Of a stretch of 64,000 nucleotides of DNA, positions 10,496 through 24,400 are shown in pieces (position 1 is the stretch's first letter; every line of letters starts with the position of its first letter). The notes under the pieces are model-generated. The model saw nothing but the letters and a program-made list of their open reading frames with translations. It was not told the origin of the DNA and did not search any database. Origin of the DNA: Euborellia annulipes (Eukaryota > Arthropoda > Insecta > Dermaptera > Anisolabididae); contig JAKCPI010016541.1 in assembly GCA_023213315.1 (NCBI GenBank), forward strand, positions 124,001-188,000. The letters are read 5' to 3'. Both the position numbers and the translations under genes were made by a program.

Positions 10496-11760
10496 TAAAC
10501 ATTTTTACTTTCTTACCTATTTCTATATGTTAACATATATATAGTGAGAAAGTATTTGATTCATGTCAAAAATTCGATGTCGAGATTTTGATGGATATAC
10601 CCCCAAGAAACTATCTCAAGAATGAAATGAGCTAGGAAGTGGAAATTTTATATTTAAGTTAGGCACTTCCCTGGCACGAAACTTTTGAACAAAAACGGTC
10701 AAAAAGTACTAGTACTTTACTGACGCATTTTTTCATTTTTTTTTTTTTTTCGATTTTCTCAAAATTCGTTCCAACAATTTTGATTTATTCAAAAATCAAT
10801 TATTTTACTTTCTCTTACCTATGTATATATGTAATATATATATAGAGAGAAAGTATTGGATTCATGTCAAAAATTCGATGTCGAGATTTTGATGGATATA
10901 CACGTTTTGAGGTCCCCTGAATCCAAAAAAGTGGTTTTCGCGACATGGTCTGTCTGTCTGTGTGTGTGTGTGTGTGTCTGTGAACAAAATATCTCAAGAA
11001 CGAAAAAGAAGGAGCTAGGAAGTTGAAATTTTATATTTAAGTTAGGCACCCTCATGGGACGTGACACGAAGCTTTTGAACAAAATCGACCAAAAAGTACT
11101 AGTACTTTACTGATTCACTTTTTCAGTTTTTTTCGATTTTCTCAAAATTTGCTCCAACGATTTTTTTTTTAAATTCATATATCAACTATTTTTTAGTTGC
11201 TCTTTAAAATGTATATTCTCATTTTGTGATTGAAATCTTCTGAAGACCACTTTACTCTTGTACTCCATAGAAAAGATAGGAGAAATGGTTGCCATGGTAT
11301 CAAAATATAAACATTTTGCCATACTTATAAATTTTACATCTTGAATTCAATTGTACCCTACTGTCGGAAACTAAATACATGTCGACACAAAAAATCTGGT
11401 GTGACAAGCACAGTACACAACTTTCGATTACCGAAGGTAAGAGAAAGTTGTGTGCTGTGCGCCAGTCACACCAGATTTTTTTAGATGGTCTTTAAAATGT
11501 ATAATCTCATTTTGCCTTTGGAATATTTTGAAGCATACTTTACTATTGTACTTCATAAGAAATATAGGAGAATTGGTTGCCATGGTAACAAAATATTAAT
11601 ATTTTCCCCATTTATAAATTTTACATCTTGAATTCTAATATATCGGAGGAAACTAAATATATGGCGGCACAAAAAATATGGTGTGACAGGCACAGAACAC
11701 AACTTTCTCTTGTGCAAGGGTAAGAGAAAGTTGTGTTGTTCAACCAGTCAGGCCAGATTT
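10496..11760. repeat. Tandem copies of interspersed repeat A and module P
   Basis: Two partial forward copies of repeat A begin near 10496 and 10801 with ACTTTCTCTTACCTAT. They run through AAAAATTCGATGTCGAG, a (GT)n tract at 10957-10977 and AAAAAGTACTAGTACTTTAC. The second copy continues into palindromic module P at 11392-11478 and a further worn P at 11674-11760. The arrangement looks like serial insertion or local duplication of one family. Confidence 0.6.
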
Positions 11761-12376
11761 TTATGTATAGAAAAATATTTATAATGGGGAGAATGAAAAA
11801 ACAGGCGTAAATGAAAAGCAGAGGCGATATATATGTGCTTAATTCGCGAAACCGGCCCGGGGAAAGCTGGTAAAACATGGAGAGCAAATAATTGCTGGAG
11901 GGGGAGGACAGGTTTGTCGGCTGAATTGCGGGCTACATCAGCTCTCCCCCGCGATGGGCCAATCAAGTCGACATTCCAGCTGCCAGGAAGCACAAACACC
12001 GCAAGCATCCACCGTTAGTTGGGGAAAATCATAACAAGATCAAAAGAGTTCACATGAATCAAGCAAGGCTAACGAAAATCAAATATCGAGCAAATAAGAG
12101 TTAAGCAAATTGCCAAAATTGATCAACAATTGTGTTTAATTTGACATGTATCTTTAGTTGTTTTGCATAGCTACAACTTAAAATATAAGGGCTGATTGGT
12201 TCACTACTAATTAACTAGCTATCCCTCGGATAAACTAGTTAACTATGACTTTCGAGTCTTTTCACATCTAGTTAAGCTAATAATGTGATTAAATAAGAGC
12301 CCAAGTCGGAATTATTTATAAATTTTTGTTAAAAAATTATTATTTTAATTTTTAATATTCATTTAAATTAATTTTA
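11761..12376. other. Gene-free, GC-rich patch
   Basis: Positions 11845-12015 are much richer in G+C than the surroundings and stay open in both directions for 60-85 codons. I recognise no protein family and see no splice sites, so this may be an unrecognised repeat. Confidence 0.4.
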
Positions 12377-12540
12377 GCTCTCGGGCCATGGTGCAGTGGG
12401 TGGCGTAGCGTGCTGGCGTTTTATACCAAGAGTCGCGGGTTCGCACCCCATCTCATGCGAGAATTTATTTCAATTGGATTGGCTACCAATTCAAGTGAAA
12501 TAAATAGAGGTCTAAATGGCCATCGATGCCGAAAAAAACT
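12377..12540 (+). mobile_element. tRNA-derived SINE
   Basis: The head reads GGCCATGGTGCAGTGGGTGG, a plausible A-box region, and TCGCGGGTTCGCACCCC, a good B-box. The body has a TTGGATTGGCTACCAATTC hairpin and ends GGTCTAAATGG...GATGCCGAAAAA. The 3' body is shared with the other SINEs of the window, while the head differs from that of the copy at 45.02 kb. Confidence 0.7.
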
Positions 12541-13264
12541 CAGATAGCTAATTATATGTGGAAAAACTAATTTTTTTTTTTAACTTGAAGGTTAAGCTAT
12601 ACTATATCGAAGATTTTCCATTGGTCGGATAGGTTTGTTAGTTCAATTGAAGAGAAACAACCGGTCCTAAAGGTAGCAATTTTATAATCAACGATATGTC
12701 ATATGTCAAACATTATGAATTGCTATTTTGTGCTATGTAGGTAGCCAAATAATTCCTTGATATCAAAAAAAGCTTTCCAAAAGCCCTTCAATGAGAATAG
12801 TTAAACAGAGACAAGACTGGCCTAAATTGATCAATTTTTGATATTGATCTGATAACAGAAAATGTCACTTAGCTAATGCAATTTTATCTTCTTTTCCTAT
12901 TAAGAGAAATTGTATATTTATCTTTCAATATCACTAAATATTGAAGATTTTGAAGTTTGACAATGAAAACACACACCCAAAGGAAAATATTGGTAAAAAA
13001 ATATAAATGTATTTGAGTATCAACAAAAAGATTGCAAATGTTTATTAAGATTTAGTTAGCATCGGGTCCTAAAGTCAATGGAAACTTTTAGCGAGAGAAT
13101 ATTTAAAGAAGCAAAATTTATATATATTGTATATATGGCTTTACTGGGGGTCCGTCTCCCCTTCCCCTTCTCAGTTTTTGACTGGTTGCTTGTTCTTATG
13201 GTGCGCCCATTCTTTTTCCCGTTTTCGGTTTGGCACTTTAAAGTTTTGTTTTCGCGGGCCGAAA
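12541..13264. other. Gene-free AT-rich sequence
   Basis: No exon or repeat boundary can be supported. Confidence 0.45.
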
Positions 13265-14335
13265 TGCCAAACAAAAGTGACAAGAAGAGAAAATATTTCT
13301 CTTTATTTTTTGCCCCAATCTTGTGAAATTTTTTGGTGGTCTTTAAACAAAAGGAATTAGAAAAAAATATCACGAATCTAAGTTAATCCTAAAATATAAA
13401 AAAATTCTATTGTTGTTTTTTGTTTTGAAAGCAAACGAGCAAAGCATCCAAAAGGGAATGGAATTCGAATTTTTTTTCTAAATAATTACAGAAGGGCTTT
13501 AATTTAGAAAATAAAATTTGTGTTTTGTCTCTATTCTAAAGTCATGCAAGTTTCAAATATAGTTTTATGTTAAAAAGGTAGGGCAAAAGAAAAATAATTT
13601 AAAGGTCAAGCAATAATTGATTTATGAATTTTAATCAAAAGGTTGCAGAAATTTTGAAAAAGAAAAAGAAAACCAGCTTTTGGCTTTTGTCATTATTTTC
13701 GGCGGGAACTTAAATATAAATCAATCCTAGCTCAATTCTTTCATGATTTCAAATGGACACTGTGTGTGTGTCTGCTTAAAACTGAAAAAACACAATAATT
13801 TAATTAAAATCATGAAAGAATTGGCTAGAGGTTGAAATTTTATATTTAAGTTAGGTATCGGACTGAAAATAGCTTTTGACAAAATCGGAAAAATATAGAT
13901 TTATGATGTATTTTTCAGTTTTTTTCAATTTTATCAAAATTTGTGAAGATTTTGATTAAAATTCATAAATAATTATTGTTAGATGTCTTTAAAATATATA
14001 TTCATGCCTTGAATTTTAATGTAAAATATATATTGAAACTTGCAATGGTAGAAATAGAGGGAACAAAATAAAAAATTTTTATTTTACTAAATTAAAGCAT
14101 TTCATGTAGATTATTTAGAAAAAAAATTGTATCTCATTCTTTGGAGATATCGGCTGTATGTTTGATTTTAAAACTAAAAAAAATAAAATATAATTTTTTA
14201 TATTTTAGGATTAACTAGATTCGTGATATATTTTTTCTAATTCCTTATTGTTTAAAGAATAAAAAAATTTCATCAAGATTGGGTGCAAATAAATAAATGA
14301 GAAATTATTTTCTCTTCTATGTCACATTTTGTTTG
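13265..14335. repeat. Large imperfect inverted repeat (foldback)
   Basis: Positions 13265-13392 and 14207-14335 are diverged reverse complements; for example TTCGTGAT, CTAATTCCTT and TGTTTAAAGA correspond across the loop. Inside, 13612-13640 and 13950-13976 form a second pair (TGAATTTTAATCAAAA and its complement), which belongs to repeat A. This is an old foldback element with no evident protein. Confidence 0.6.
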
Positions 14336-16559
14336 GATATGGGGAAGGTGAAAAAATCAAAATAAAGATGAAAATAATGAGTAAAAAATAGAAATTTGGT
14401 GTCTATCTCTATATATAGAACAACATACAATCATAAAAATTGAGTTATGGGTGAAAATTTTATTTTTTGGTTGATTTGACGTGGAGACCCTGGACTGGTT
14501 CCAAAGCGTGAAATCAGAATAACAAATATTTATGTATACTTATTTAAAATCAAAGAAATTATTTAAAAAAAGCAAGTTAATAAAAGCGTTGTAAAAAAGA
14601 TGTACAACGAATCCTTAATATTACTCAAAAAAGTAAAATTATTTATTTTATAACATATGACGTAATATCAAGCAAAGAAAATATGAATGTTTCAAGAAAT
14701 TAGTCATTCATTAGGAAATTTCCCAAACCCAGCACTTATAAGCATAAATGCCCGTTTGCCGGTATAAAAAAAATGAAAATCATAATTCACAAATAATAAG
14801 AAATATATTTTCTTATTTCAAGGGAAATTTAATAATTATTATGTCAGATTGTGGAAAAATGGTGAAAATGATGATCTTTAGGCCAGATAGAATAAGCAAG
14901 TAATGAATTTTTAACACAGATTGAATAGGATAAACAAATTAAATGAACAATTTAAAGGTGAACTTTAAACGTCCTGAATAGCATAGATGCCTTTAGTTTA
15001 AAAAAAAAAGTCCTAATCATATATGAATGCAGTAGGATGAGAGTTTAGAAATAAATGTATCAAGTTAAAAAAGAAATTCTTTTGTATAAATGAGAAATAA
15101 TAATTATTAGAAAAATCAAAACCGGGAATTTCATTAATAAGAAAAGTTGACATTTTGAAAAAACAATTTTTAAACGATTTTTATTCTAATTTGTTTAAAA
15201 ATAACTTTATTTCAAATATTTATTTGTTATTGAGATGTTGACTGCCAAAAACACAAGACTGTGTTGTAATTTTTCCTTTGTTGAAATTTTTCAAACATGT
15301 CATTTTGTTATGGTAAATGAAATATACACATCAGGATTATTTTTAAAACATATTGAAATTTAAATTATCAATTTTTTTTTAAATAGGCATTTAAACCAAC
15401 AAGTTTCTTAATAACAGTTTATTTATTAAAAAAATTTAAAATAATAAAGATTTCGATTTTCTTTCTAGGTGGACATTTTTTTTTTTTTTTTGTTTTCTCT
15501 AAATTTACACAATTTGACTTTTGATGGTTTGAAAGTAATGACCTGATAATCATTAAAAAAAAAAAAATGTGTTCTAATTTTTTTTCAAATCCTATTTGCC
15601 AAATAAGCAAATCAATCATATGTTAAAATAGAATGTACCGGTAAGCGAAAAATCTAAAAATATATAAATATTTTTTGTTAAATTCTATTTAACAATAATT
15701 TATAAATACTTTTTTGATGAAAAGTGATTAGTTCTAAAATATGTATATTGTAATTATATTATATACAATAAGTATATAAAAAAAATTTTAATTTTTTGAA
15801 GAAATAAATGTCATAGCAATTTTATTAATAATTTAAACTGTTAAAAATGAAATTCCCAATTTAAATTGTAATTTATTTTTTTAATAAAGAAATGCCAAGA
15901 AAAGAAATGTCGAATGAATCAAAACATCATAAAAGAAAGAAGCCGATCTTAAATAAAAGATGGTATTTACTTACATTATAAAAGAGAAACAACTCTAAAT
16001 ACTCTTCTGACTTGTATTAATGTATAAAAACTTCAAAATTAACTATATAAATAAGGAATTATAGTTGAAAGAAAGCAGCCGAGCCCACGTGGTGGATGTT
16101 ATGTTATGAGATATCGTTTGATACGAGCCAGGAGATTTATCAAAATGGCGACTTCATCTTTGATTTTATTATCCTAAACAGAAGCCTTATTTGAATTTCC
16201 ACTTTAAGGAAAAAAGCAGAATAAAAAATTTTCAACATAACGAATATAATTAATTTATTTTATTTTTAATATTTATTTTAAAAAAATTTTAAATTATTTT
16301 TATCCTGATTGCTGCGGATAAAAATGGAACTAATAAATTATTCAAATCAAATGAATGATCACATTTATCATAACGGAGATTCTTAAGGGGTGACACCATA
16401 ATAAAAATTTAGGGTTGCCAGATGTTAACATCCACCTTGGGAAGAGCGAATTCTTTTTTTAATTTAAGGTCTTTTTCGTCATCAGAGATCATTTAGATCC
16501 CGGTTCTATTTATTGCAATTGACTGGTAGCTAATTAAATTGAAAAACTTTTTTGACGGA
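14336..16559. other. Gene-free AT-rich sequence
   Basis: I found no exon, no repeat terminus and no RNA gene that I can defend. The longest frames here are under 70 codons and Lys/Asn/Ile-rich, as expected by chance at this base composition. Confidence 0.5.
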
Positions 16560-16802
16560 TGGATGGGGAATTCAGAATACCAAGGCCCGCGGGCCAGGTG
16601 CTGGCCTTGTATACCAAGGGTCGAGGGTTCGGATCCCAGGCAGTCAGATGATTTTATTTAAGTAATTTGGATACCAAATGGCTTAAATAAGAATGTCTAG
16701 ATCCTAAAATATATATTCAATGACGGTTATTGTCTAAAGCTCTATATGGTCTAAGTTGCCGAAAAGACTGTTTGTAAATTTAAAAAAAAAAAAAAAAAAA
16801 AG
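16560..16802 (+). mobile_element. tRNA-derived SINE with poly(A) tail
   Basis: It contains TACCAAGGGTCGAGGGTT followed by CGGATCCCAGGCAGTC (B-box region), the body hairpin around TTTGGATACCAAATGG, GGTCTAAGTTGCCGAAAAGA and a terminal A-tract at about 16783-16802. It belongs to the same family as the complete copy at 45016-45263. Confidence 0.75.
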
Positions 16803-17355
16803 AACAAAAAAACACCAAGCCCATGCATAATAGAAATAAAAATTTGAAATTTAAAGAAAAATCACCGTGTGATGTAAAGGTTTTCTTAGGTTGTTGTTTC
16901 AAAAATGTAAAATACATTTTTTTGATGCAATTTTTTTACAAAATCATTGCAAAAATAAACTGTCCAGCTACCTTGGTGAAGAGGCGATCCGCAGTCCTTG
17001 TAGTTAAGCAACGCTTATCTCCATTATTTCTGAAATGGCCTCAACAGCCGGAATTGGCTACAAAACAATCCCTGTTATATATATATATATATATTAACCA
17101 AGCATGTTATTGAACAAGGCGACCTAGTCAATTAGTACAATTTATTGTCTTCTTTTTACCTAACGAGTTGTTCCTAGCCGATTTTTGATAATAGATAATT
17201 TTCCTTTTTAATCTCTTCTCTCTGAATATTTTTTCAAAATTTAAATTCCAAACACAAATACAATATGTTCCGGTTCCCCACCTCTTTCATGACTTATTTT
17301 TTTTTTTTTATATAAGTACAACCCTCGTATTCTCAGATAAATTGGTGTGTAAAAC

Positions 17356-17701
17356 CAGGGATGCAAATCCGAAAATCCTATCCAATCCAGGATTTTCGGC
17401 TCTGAATAGAAATTCTTTTTTGAGAAGAATCTTGGATCTGAATCGAAATCATTTTTGCTCTTTGGATCTAGGATCTGATCGCTAATCCTTTTCAAAGGTT
17501 TGCCAATCCTTTAAAAATTTTCACTTTTTAATAAATACCACTGGTAATCCTTTTCATTCATCCAAACTCCTAAAAATCAAGTCCGAATCGGAACAGCGAC
17601 CAGGTCGTTAATCCTTTTGTAGCAGAGGATCCGGTCGTCCAAACTGCCCAAATCTGCGAATCGGATTGCTTATCTTTTTTAAATGATTTTGCCTATCCCT
17701 G
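17356..17701. mobile_element. hAT-type MITE with 8-bp duplication
   Basis: This 346-bp element begins CAGGGATGCAAATCC and ends GATTTTGCCTATCCCTG, imperfect inverted ends with a CAGGG/CCCTG terminus typical of hAT elements. An exact 8-bp repeat TGTAAAAC flanks it at 17348-17355 and 17702-17709. The interior is full of variants of AATCCTTTT and GGATCTGA and codes for nothing. Confidence 0.85.
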
Positions 17702-17709
17702 TGTAAAAC

Positions 17710-18484
17710 AGATCTCTCCAAACTCCAATTGAAATAAATTGTTTTATTAGTATAAAACATTTTATTGAAACCTAGAAAGGGAAAATAATAAATATACAGG
17801 TTTAATAATTATTAAATTAAGAACTAAATGGAAAAAAATTTTATGTATATCGTTTGATTTGAAAAGAAAAAAAAATAATCTTAATTTCTAGAATATCCTT
17901 AAAACGCGAGGAACAAAAAAAAAAAATTAAATGTTATTTAATTTAATTTTTACATACATTTATTTATATCTATATTTGCAATTATATTAAAAATTTAAAT
18001 TAAAATCAACATATCTTTGAGATATTAAAAAAATTAAAGGAATGAATTTCTCTTTAAGTAAAAAATGGTAAAATTGAATATGTTAAAAAATAAAAATTAA
18101 TATTTTAACTATTTACTTAATTGAAATAATTATAATAATATCATTTCCAAAATTAATAATGAAATGTAATGAAAAAAATTCTTATTTTTTCAGTTCTAAA
18201 CCAATTTTCCCTTGGCATTAACATTACTTATTAAACAAAAAAATTAAAAAATAAATTATTTTGGATTATAAAAAAAAAAGATTTGATTGTGAACGAAATA
18301 AAAAAATCAAAATTAGAAAATAAATGGATGACTAAAAATTAATTTTAATACTTTTAACATATAAAAATTTACACAAACAATATTGTGTGATTTTAATATA
18401 AAATGAATGAGAACTAATCTATGTTTTATAAACGATAATACATGATATTTCCTTGAGGTGTTGAACTTGGAAATGTTCGTTCGC
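17710..18484 (-). other. Downstream flank of FUS/caz, probable 3' UTR
   Basis: This AT-rich sequence follows the FUS stop codon in the sense of the gene. A minus-strand AATAAA occurs at 17959-17964 and several ATTAAA-like variants lie closer to the stop, so the cleavage site cannot be chosen from sequence alone. Confidence 0.35.
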
Positions 18485-21400
18485 TCAGTAGGGCCTGGGC
18501 CGGTCACGACCACGATCGCCTCCTCCTCGCATTGGGCCGCCACGACCTCGTCCGCGATCCATACCTCCTCGTGGGAAGCCTCGTCCGCCACCCCTGTCTC
18601 CTCCACGGCCGCGGAATCCTCCTCGATCCATGCCTCCACGACCTCCTCGTCCTCCTCCTCGTCCACCGCCGCCTCTTGGAGGTCCGTCGCCGCCACCCAT
18701 GCCTTGAGGACGTGGCATATTGCAACGATTACACTCAGGTCGCCAAGAAAAATTTGTATTGCCACATTCATGATTGGGACATTTCCAGTCTCCATCACGG
18801 CTGAAATTACTTCGATCGCCTCCATCCCTGCCTCCTCCACCATCCCGTCCTCCTCCACCGCGATGATGACCGCCGTCTCGATTGAATCCACCTCCACCCC
18901 CTCCTCCTCCTCCTCCACCACCTCCGCGGCCACCTCGTCCGCCTCGGCCTCCTCCAGAATAGTTATTCTTATGTTGAGCCATTTGTACTTTGATAGTGTT
19001 ACCTTTAAATTCTTTGCCTATAAGAGATTGAAAAAAGTTTATTAAAAAAATATTCTGTTGGTAGAATGATTAAGGTGCGCGTCTCGGGGTGCTAATTTTG
19101 GGACTTTCCAGCTGCCACAATTTTGAAGCTATCGACCTCAAATTTTTTTTTAATTAAAGCTATTTAAAATATCTACTTTTAAAAAAAGGAGCTCTATAAG
19201 TTGTAGATAATTAAATTAGTAATCATTGTGTTAAAAAATAATTAATTTTTTGCCTTTAATTAATTAGCTGGAAAGTCTAGAATTAAATAGAACAAGTTAC
19301 GTGTATTCCAATGGGGGAACACTAACGCCATCTCGTGCCGCCTCGAGTCAATCGTGCTTTAACGGTTTTTCGAGATGCGCACCTTAATGGAATAGACAAA
19401 TGTTATAATAGGCCTAAATTTTGTTTCTAAATCTTTTGAGCATCACAAATAACAACATTTCTAGGTCAATTAAAACAAAAGGCCTATATAAATTCGTGTC
19501 CTCACTAACAGGTCTATCCAAAGACGTTAACTGAAATTAACGTTAATTCATTTTAACACCTTCTTGCCTCAAATTTGCTATTCTGTAAGCAAAAACATCA
19601 ATGAGTTAACATTTAGTCAATAGTGTTAAAAATTAATTCCCTGTCCAGGGGGTGACTAATATTTTAACGCTGCATAAAAATGGCGTCTTTAACCAGATGT
19701 CGCAGATGTAGTAGCACAGGTTTTGTAAATCCGATTCATAATTTTGGATTTGGGTTGAAATATGACCGCTCTGTGTACAAAGCAGAATTGATATTGACAA
19801 TATCAATTTGTACACAGAGCGATATTGACAATATCAATTCTGCTTTGTACACAGAGCGGTCATCAGCTTAGAGAAGGCACCTTACCACTATGTTTAACCC
19901 CCCTAAGGCATTTGATATTAATAGACTAAGCCCACCTACTATATCCTCGCGGCACTGAAGATGATGTGTCTTACGCACCGAAATATTTGCCAAATAAAAG
20001 GACGTCAGGTGGAGCTATAAATTTGCTGGTTACTATTCTCCAACCCCTTTACTCTACTCATCCCAGCCTACTATTCAATCTAATAGTATTTAAATATTAT
20101 TATTAATATTAGTGGGAAGTGTTTCATAAAGATTTTCCCTGAACGATCTAGGACTCGTTTTAGAATGGAAGGAAAAGGAAATTTTTAAAAATTGGACCGA
20201 TTGGTAATCATCATTTTTACAGGATCTATGGATCGCATCGCAATTCTTGTCTATCTTGGCTTTAGTATACAAGTTAAGTAAACTCTCAAGCAAAATTAAA
20301 GGGATCAGATGCTGATAATGCTGACCCACAATTATGGCAAACCCGACTTTACAGCACTATCAATTGAACAAAGGTCTGTACTAGTTGTACAATTTGTTTC
20401 TCAGCCCGATATTGCCATTAGAGTGTTCTGACATTAGCAAACAAACAAACTTATTGTTGATGTTTTGTTTCTTTCCTAAGTTTAAAATTGAAATATCTCA
20501 GAACTATATATTTGTGTTAGCACCATCTCTGCCCGACCCCTTCAATTAATATTTATTTTTATTTTCTTGAAGTATAAGAAATGTTGGTCTGCCTAACAAA
20601 AACAAATTATAAAAAAGATATTTACCATCAAACCAATTTATGGCAGATTTGGCTGCAAGACTGTCATCATAAGTTACTGTTGCTTCTCCTTTTGGTTTGC
20701 CAGTCATTTTATCTTTGTAAATCCAAATTTTGGGTTTATTGGTTTTTTTATCAATCTAAAAAAAAAAAATTCATTTAGATTTCTTTTTAATTTTCTCGTT
20801 TATTTAAATATATATTTCAAATAAATACCTTAATTACTCCAATTGCTCCAAAATGTTCTTGGATATCTTCTTCAGTTGTACCGGTGGTCATTCCAGAAAC
20901 AAAAACTGTATCTTCTTGGACTATCATATCACTTCGATCGTAGCCTGTAAATTAAACGATATTAATTTTTATCCTTAAAAAAAAAAGCAAATCTAAAATT
21001 ATTTTTTAGTGATCAAGTGTTTTATATAGAGATTTATTTTCATTTTATTTGAGTGAAAAATAAAAAATCGGTGAAATTAAAAGGCCTTTTATTACCTTTA
21101 ATAATTTATGTAAATGTAAATTGAAGAAAGAAAATGTTCTAGGATTTATAATAAATCCATATGAATTATATTTAAGAAAAAACTTCTTTATTTGGTCAAA
21201 TTATATTTTAATTTAGAGATATTCAGACATATTTCCAATTTTCAATACCATTTTTTTTTTTTTTTTTTTTTTTATTCCAAAAATAAGTATATCTTTGTGT
21301 GACACATTTTGGTCCTTAATTTCATTTGGAGAAAATTTTTTTGTAAACATTAAATAAATTATTAAGCAAAAAATCATATTTTCTTAATAAATTAAAATAA

Positions 21401-24400
21401 AAAGTAGAAGAAAATAAATTATCATTTAGTTCCTTAAATAAATACAATTAATTTATAGGCCACTCAGAGTTGCCAGTTTATATTTATTCAAGGAAAGTTC
21501 TTAAATAATTTTTTCACAGCAATAATTTTATTGTTTGATTAGGATTTGAAATGAAATTTTAATTTAGGAAATTTCCAATTCCTAAAAGTACAAATTATAT
21601 ATATATAAATAAAAAATATATTTTTATTTTCAATTAAAAAATACCTTTCCCTTTTAGAATTTTTTATGAATTTGATTCAAATGAAGTAAAAAAAAAGCAA
21701 TGTAAGAGAACTGTTTGTTCAAAATAGAAAAATTAATTTTTGAATTTATAAAAATTGGAAATAAATCTCATTTCAAACCCTCGAAAACAAAAATTCACTT
21801 CAACTTTAAAATACCACACACATAGAGTGTTTCCCTTGAAAATATTGATTAATAAACCGTGAAAACTGTACCTATTTTAAAAATTTTCAAATCTTGTATA
21901 TTGATATTGTTTGAGAACCTGTTAAGTCAAAACCAAAATAATCAACCGTCAATTTTTTTTTTTTTTTAATATCAAATGATTTAATGATATGAGAAGCAGA
22001 ATGTGAGAGTAGGTTTTTATTATTTGCAATCTTCATAATAACTCTACTCCATGAAAGAACAACTTTTAATATATCCATTGAATTGTTATCATCAACAAAG
22101 AAATTCTAATGGATGAAAAGGGACAGATTACCTTATTTGAATCTCTCTGTCAAGAAAGAAAAAATTAACAAGTTTAATAAAATAATTTTGGAGAGAAAAT
22201 ATACCAAGATCCATTGAAGGATGAAATAAAGTAAAACTCATTATTTCTTCGATGATGATAAGCAAAAAGATTTAGAGTAACTTTATCCTCTGTTGAATAC
22301 TTTAATATCTAATTTACATAAGTATTCATTTAAATTATAAGTATTTCAGAAATGAAAATATCAAATTAATATTAATATCATAGACAAACGTGATAGATAG
22401 TCAACATTATTTTTTTAAGTGGAGTCAAGTTCTTGTGACCATTTTATAAAAAGAGATGTGTTTAAAATATTTACATATTTTTTATAATAATTTGGCTAAT
22501 TTTGCGAAGGTGTCTATGCCGAAACCAGTATGTAATGGGAGAAAAATAAAAATATAAATTTCTATACAGTAGAATCCCAATAATTCGTATCAAGGGACCG
22601 ACGGTTTGGTAGGAATTACGAATATCTATTATTTTGGTACGAATTACGAATACCTTTTATCGGGAACATAAAATTATAAAAAAAATTAAAATATTAATGC
22701 GAAAACTAAATTGTAGAAAGGAAAAAAATGAAAGACAAGTTCAATTTGCATGTCTCCTTTCCTCATTTCTCTTCACTGAAAATATTACGATACAACACGA
22801 GAAAAACTAATCTCTCTCCTTCCCCTTCTTGAAAACAGAACGAATTAACAAGCTTTTTAAACTGCAAATACGAATTATAGGATTTTTAAGTGACCTGAAG
22901 CATAAAAGTAATACGAATTACCGAGTGAAGGGACTGAAATGCGTTGTTTTTATACCAGATATCGGGATTTTTGTGGGAACCGGCAATTTTGTACGAATTA
23001 ACGGAAAATACGAAGAATCGGGATTCATCTGTATTTTATTCTTTACTGGACTGAAAAGACCTCATTTACTTCTTCCTCATCTCAAAAAATAAAAAAGCCC
23101 TTAATTTTAATATTATAAAGCCTATAATAGTTTTTTTTATTAGAAACTATTTGAATTAACAATTTTTTTTTTTTTTTTATCAATTTCAAATAATTTCTTA
23201 CAACTCAATTAATCAGTTAACATTTAGGTTTTGACTTTTTATTTTACTGGATTATTTACCAATTATTATCATAATAATAATTTAACCTTGTAGAAAATTG
23301 AACTTTTTGTTTCCTAATATTTGAAAAATATTAATAGTGCACACAAAGAATTTATTACAATCTTCGTGCATATACCATTCAAGAGCCTTATAACAATATA
23401 TATAGTGAGAGATATTTAACCGTCATATATATATTTGTATATATATTATTTTTAATATAGAAAATCGATTATTTTTAGAAACCACTGATATGTTGCGTGG
23501 CAGACATGTATCATAAAAATAAAAAATAAATGGCACCAGTTTTTAATTCTGGTGCTTTTACCTTTGTTATAACCACCTCTGCCGCCACTGCTAAAACAGA
23601 AGCATAAAGACTGAATCAGTAAGAAGCCTGGACCAAAAGCTTCTTTCAACACACTGCAGAGGTTCTTCTGGCGTGGTTTCTTAAGCTAGGAGTTTCAAGT
23701 CTCATTGTCTGGGTCATGAGTGTTTTTTTTTTTTTTTTGGTGTATTTTGTCAAATTTGGGAAAATGTTATCAATTAAAATAAAAAAAAAATAATAAAACA
23801 AAAAATTAAAGCAAATCGATCTGAAAAATTTAAAAATTATTAAATATTATATTATCAATGAATCCTTGGTGACCATGCTCAAGTTTATGGCACAAGGATA
23901 ATATTAAAATGCACCCTCTTCTAAAATTTTTTAAATCCTAACCGTTGTCTTTTATTAATAAATATTGGTCAAGAGTCTTTGTCAAACCTACTTTAAAAAT
24001 ACCATTTAGGGCTGGTTATTTTGTTGTTTTTATTTACACCATATAGAGTTAATTTTGTATGATTTACCAACCAATGATATATCTTGATCTCAAGACAAGT
24101 TTATTTTTATACCAATAATGATTTTTATAAATCATATTTTAAGTATTTATTGTTAAAGACATTTTTATTTTTTTGGACAAAATAAATCAAAATTGTTTAT
24201 AAACACCAACCAAGTCCAATGTCAATATAATGATTAAAAAAAAGCAAACCTTTGTAATAAATGAATCCTGTCAACATTTAAAAACACTCAAAATATTAAT
24301 TCCACCTTTAAATAATTAGGTATATAAATATAATTTTTTTTTTATTTGCACTTTTTGATTTAATCTTTTAATTCGAATAAAAGACTCATTTTGTGTTAAT

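Noticed and set aside
13056..13373. Overlapping 77-105-codon frames on both strands
   Set aside because: They coincide with one arm of a foldback repeat and match no protein family.
18313..19045. Long open frames on both strands over the last FUS exon
   Set aside because: They are out-of-frame readings of the Gly/Arg-rich GGN codons; only the minus frame that continues the RRM and contains the zinc finger is real.
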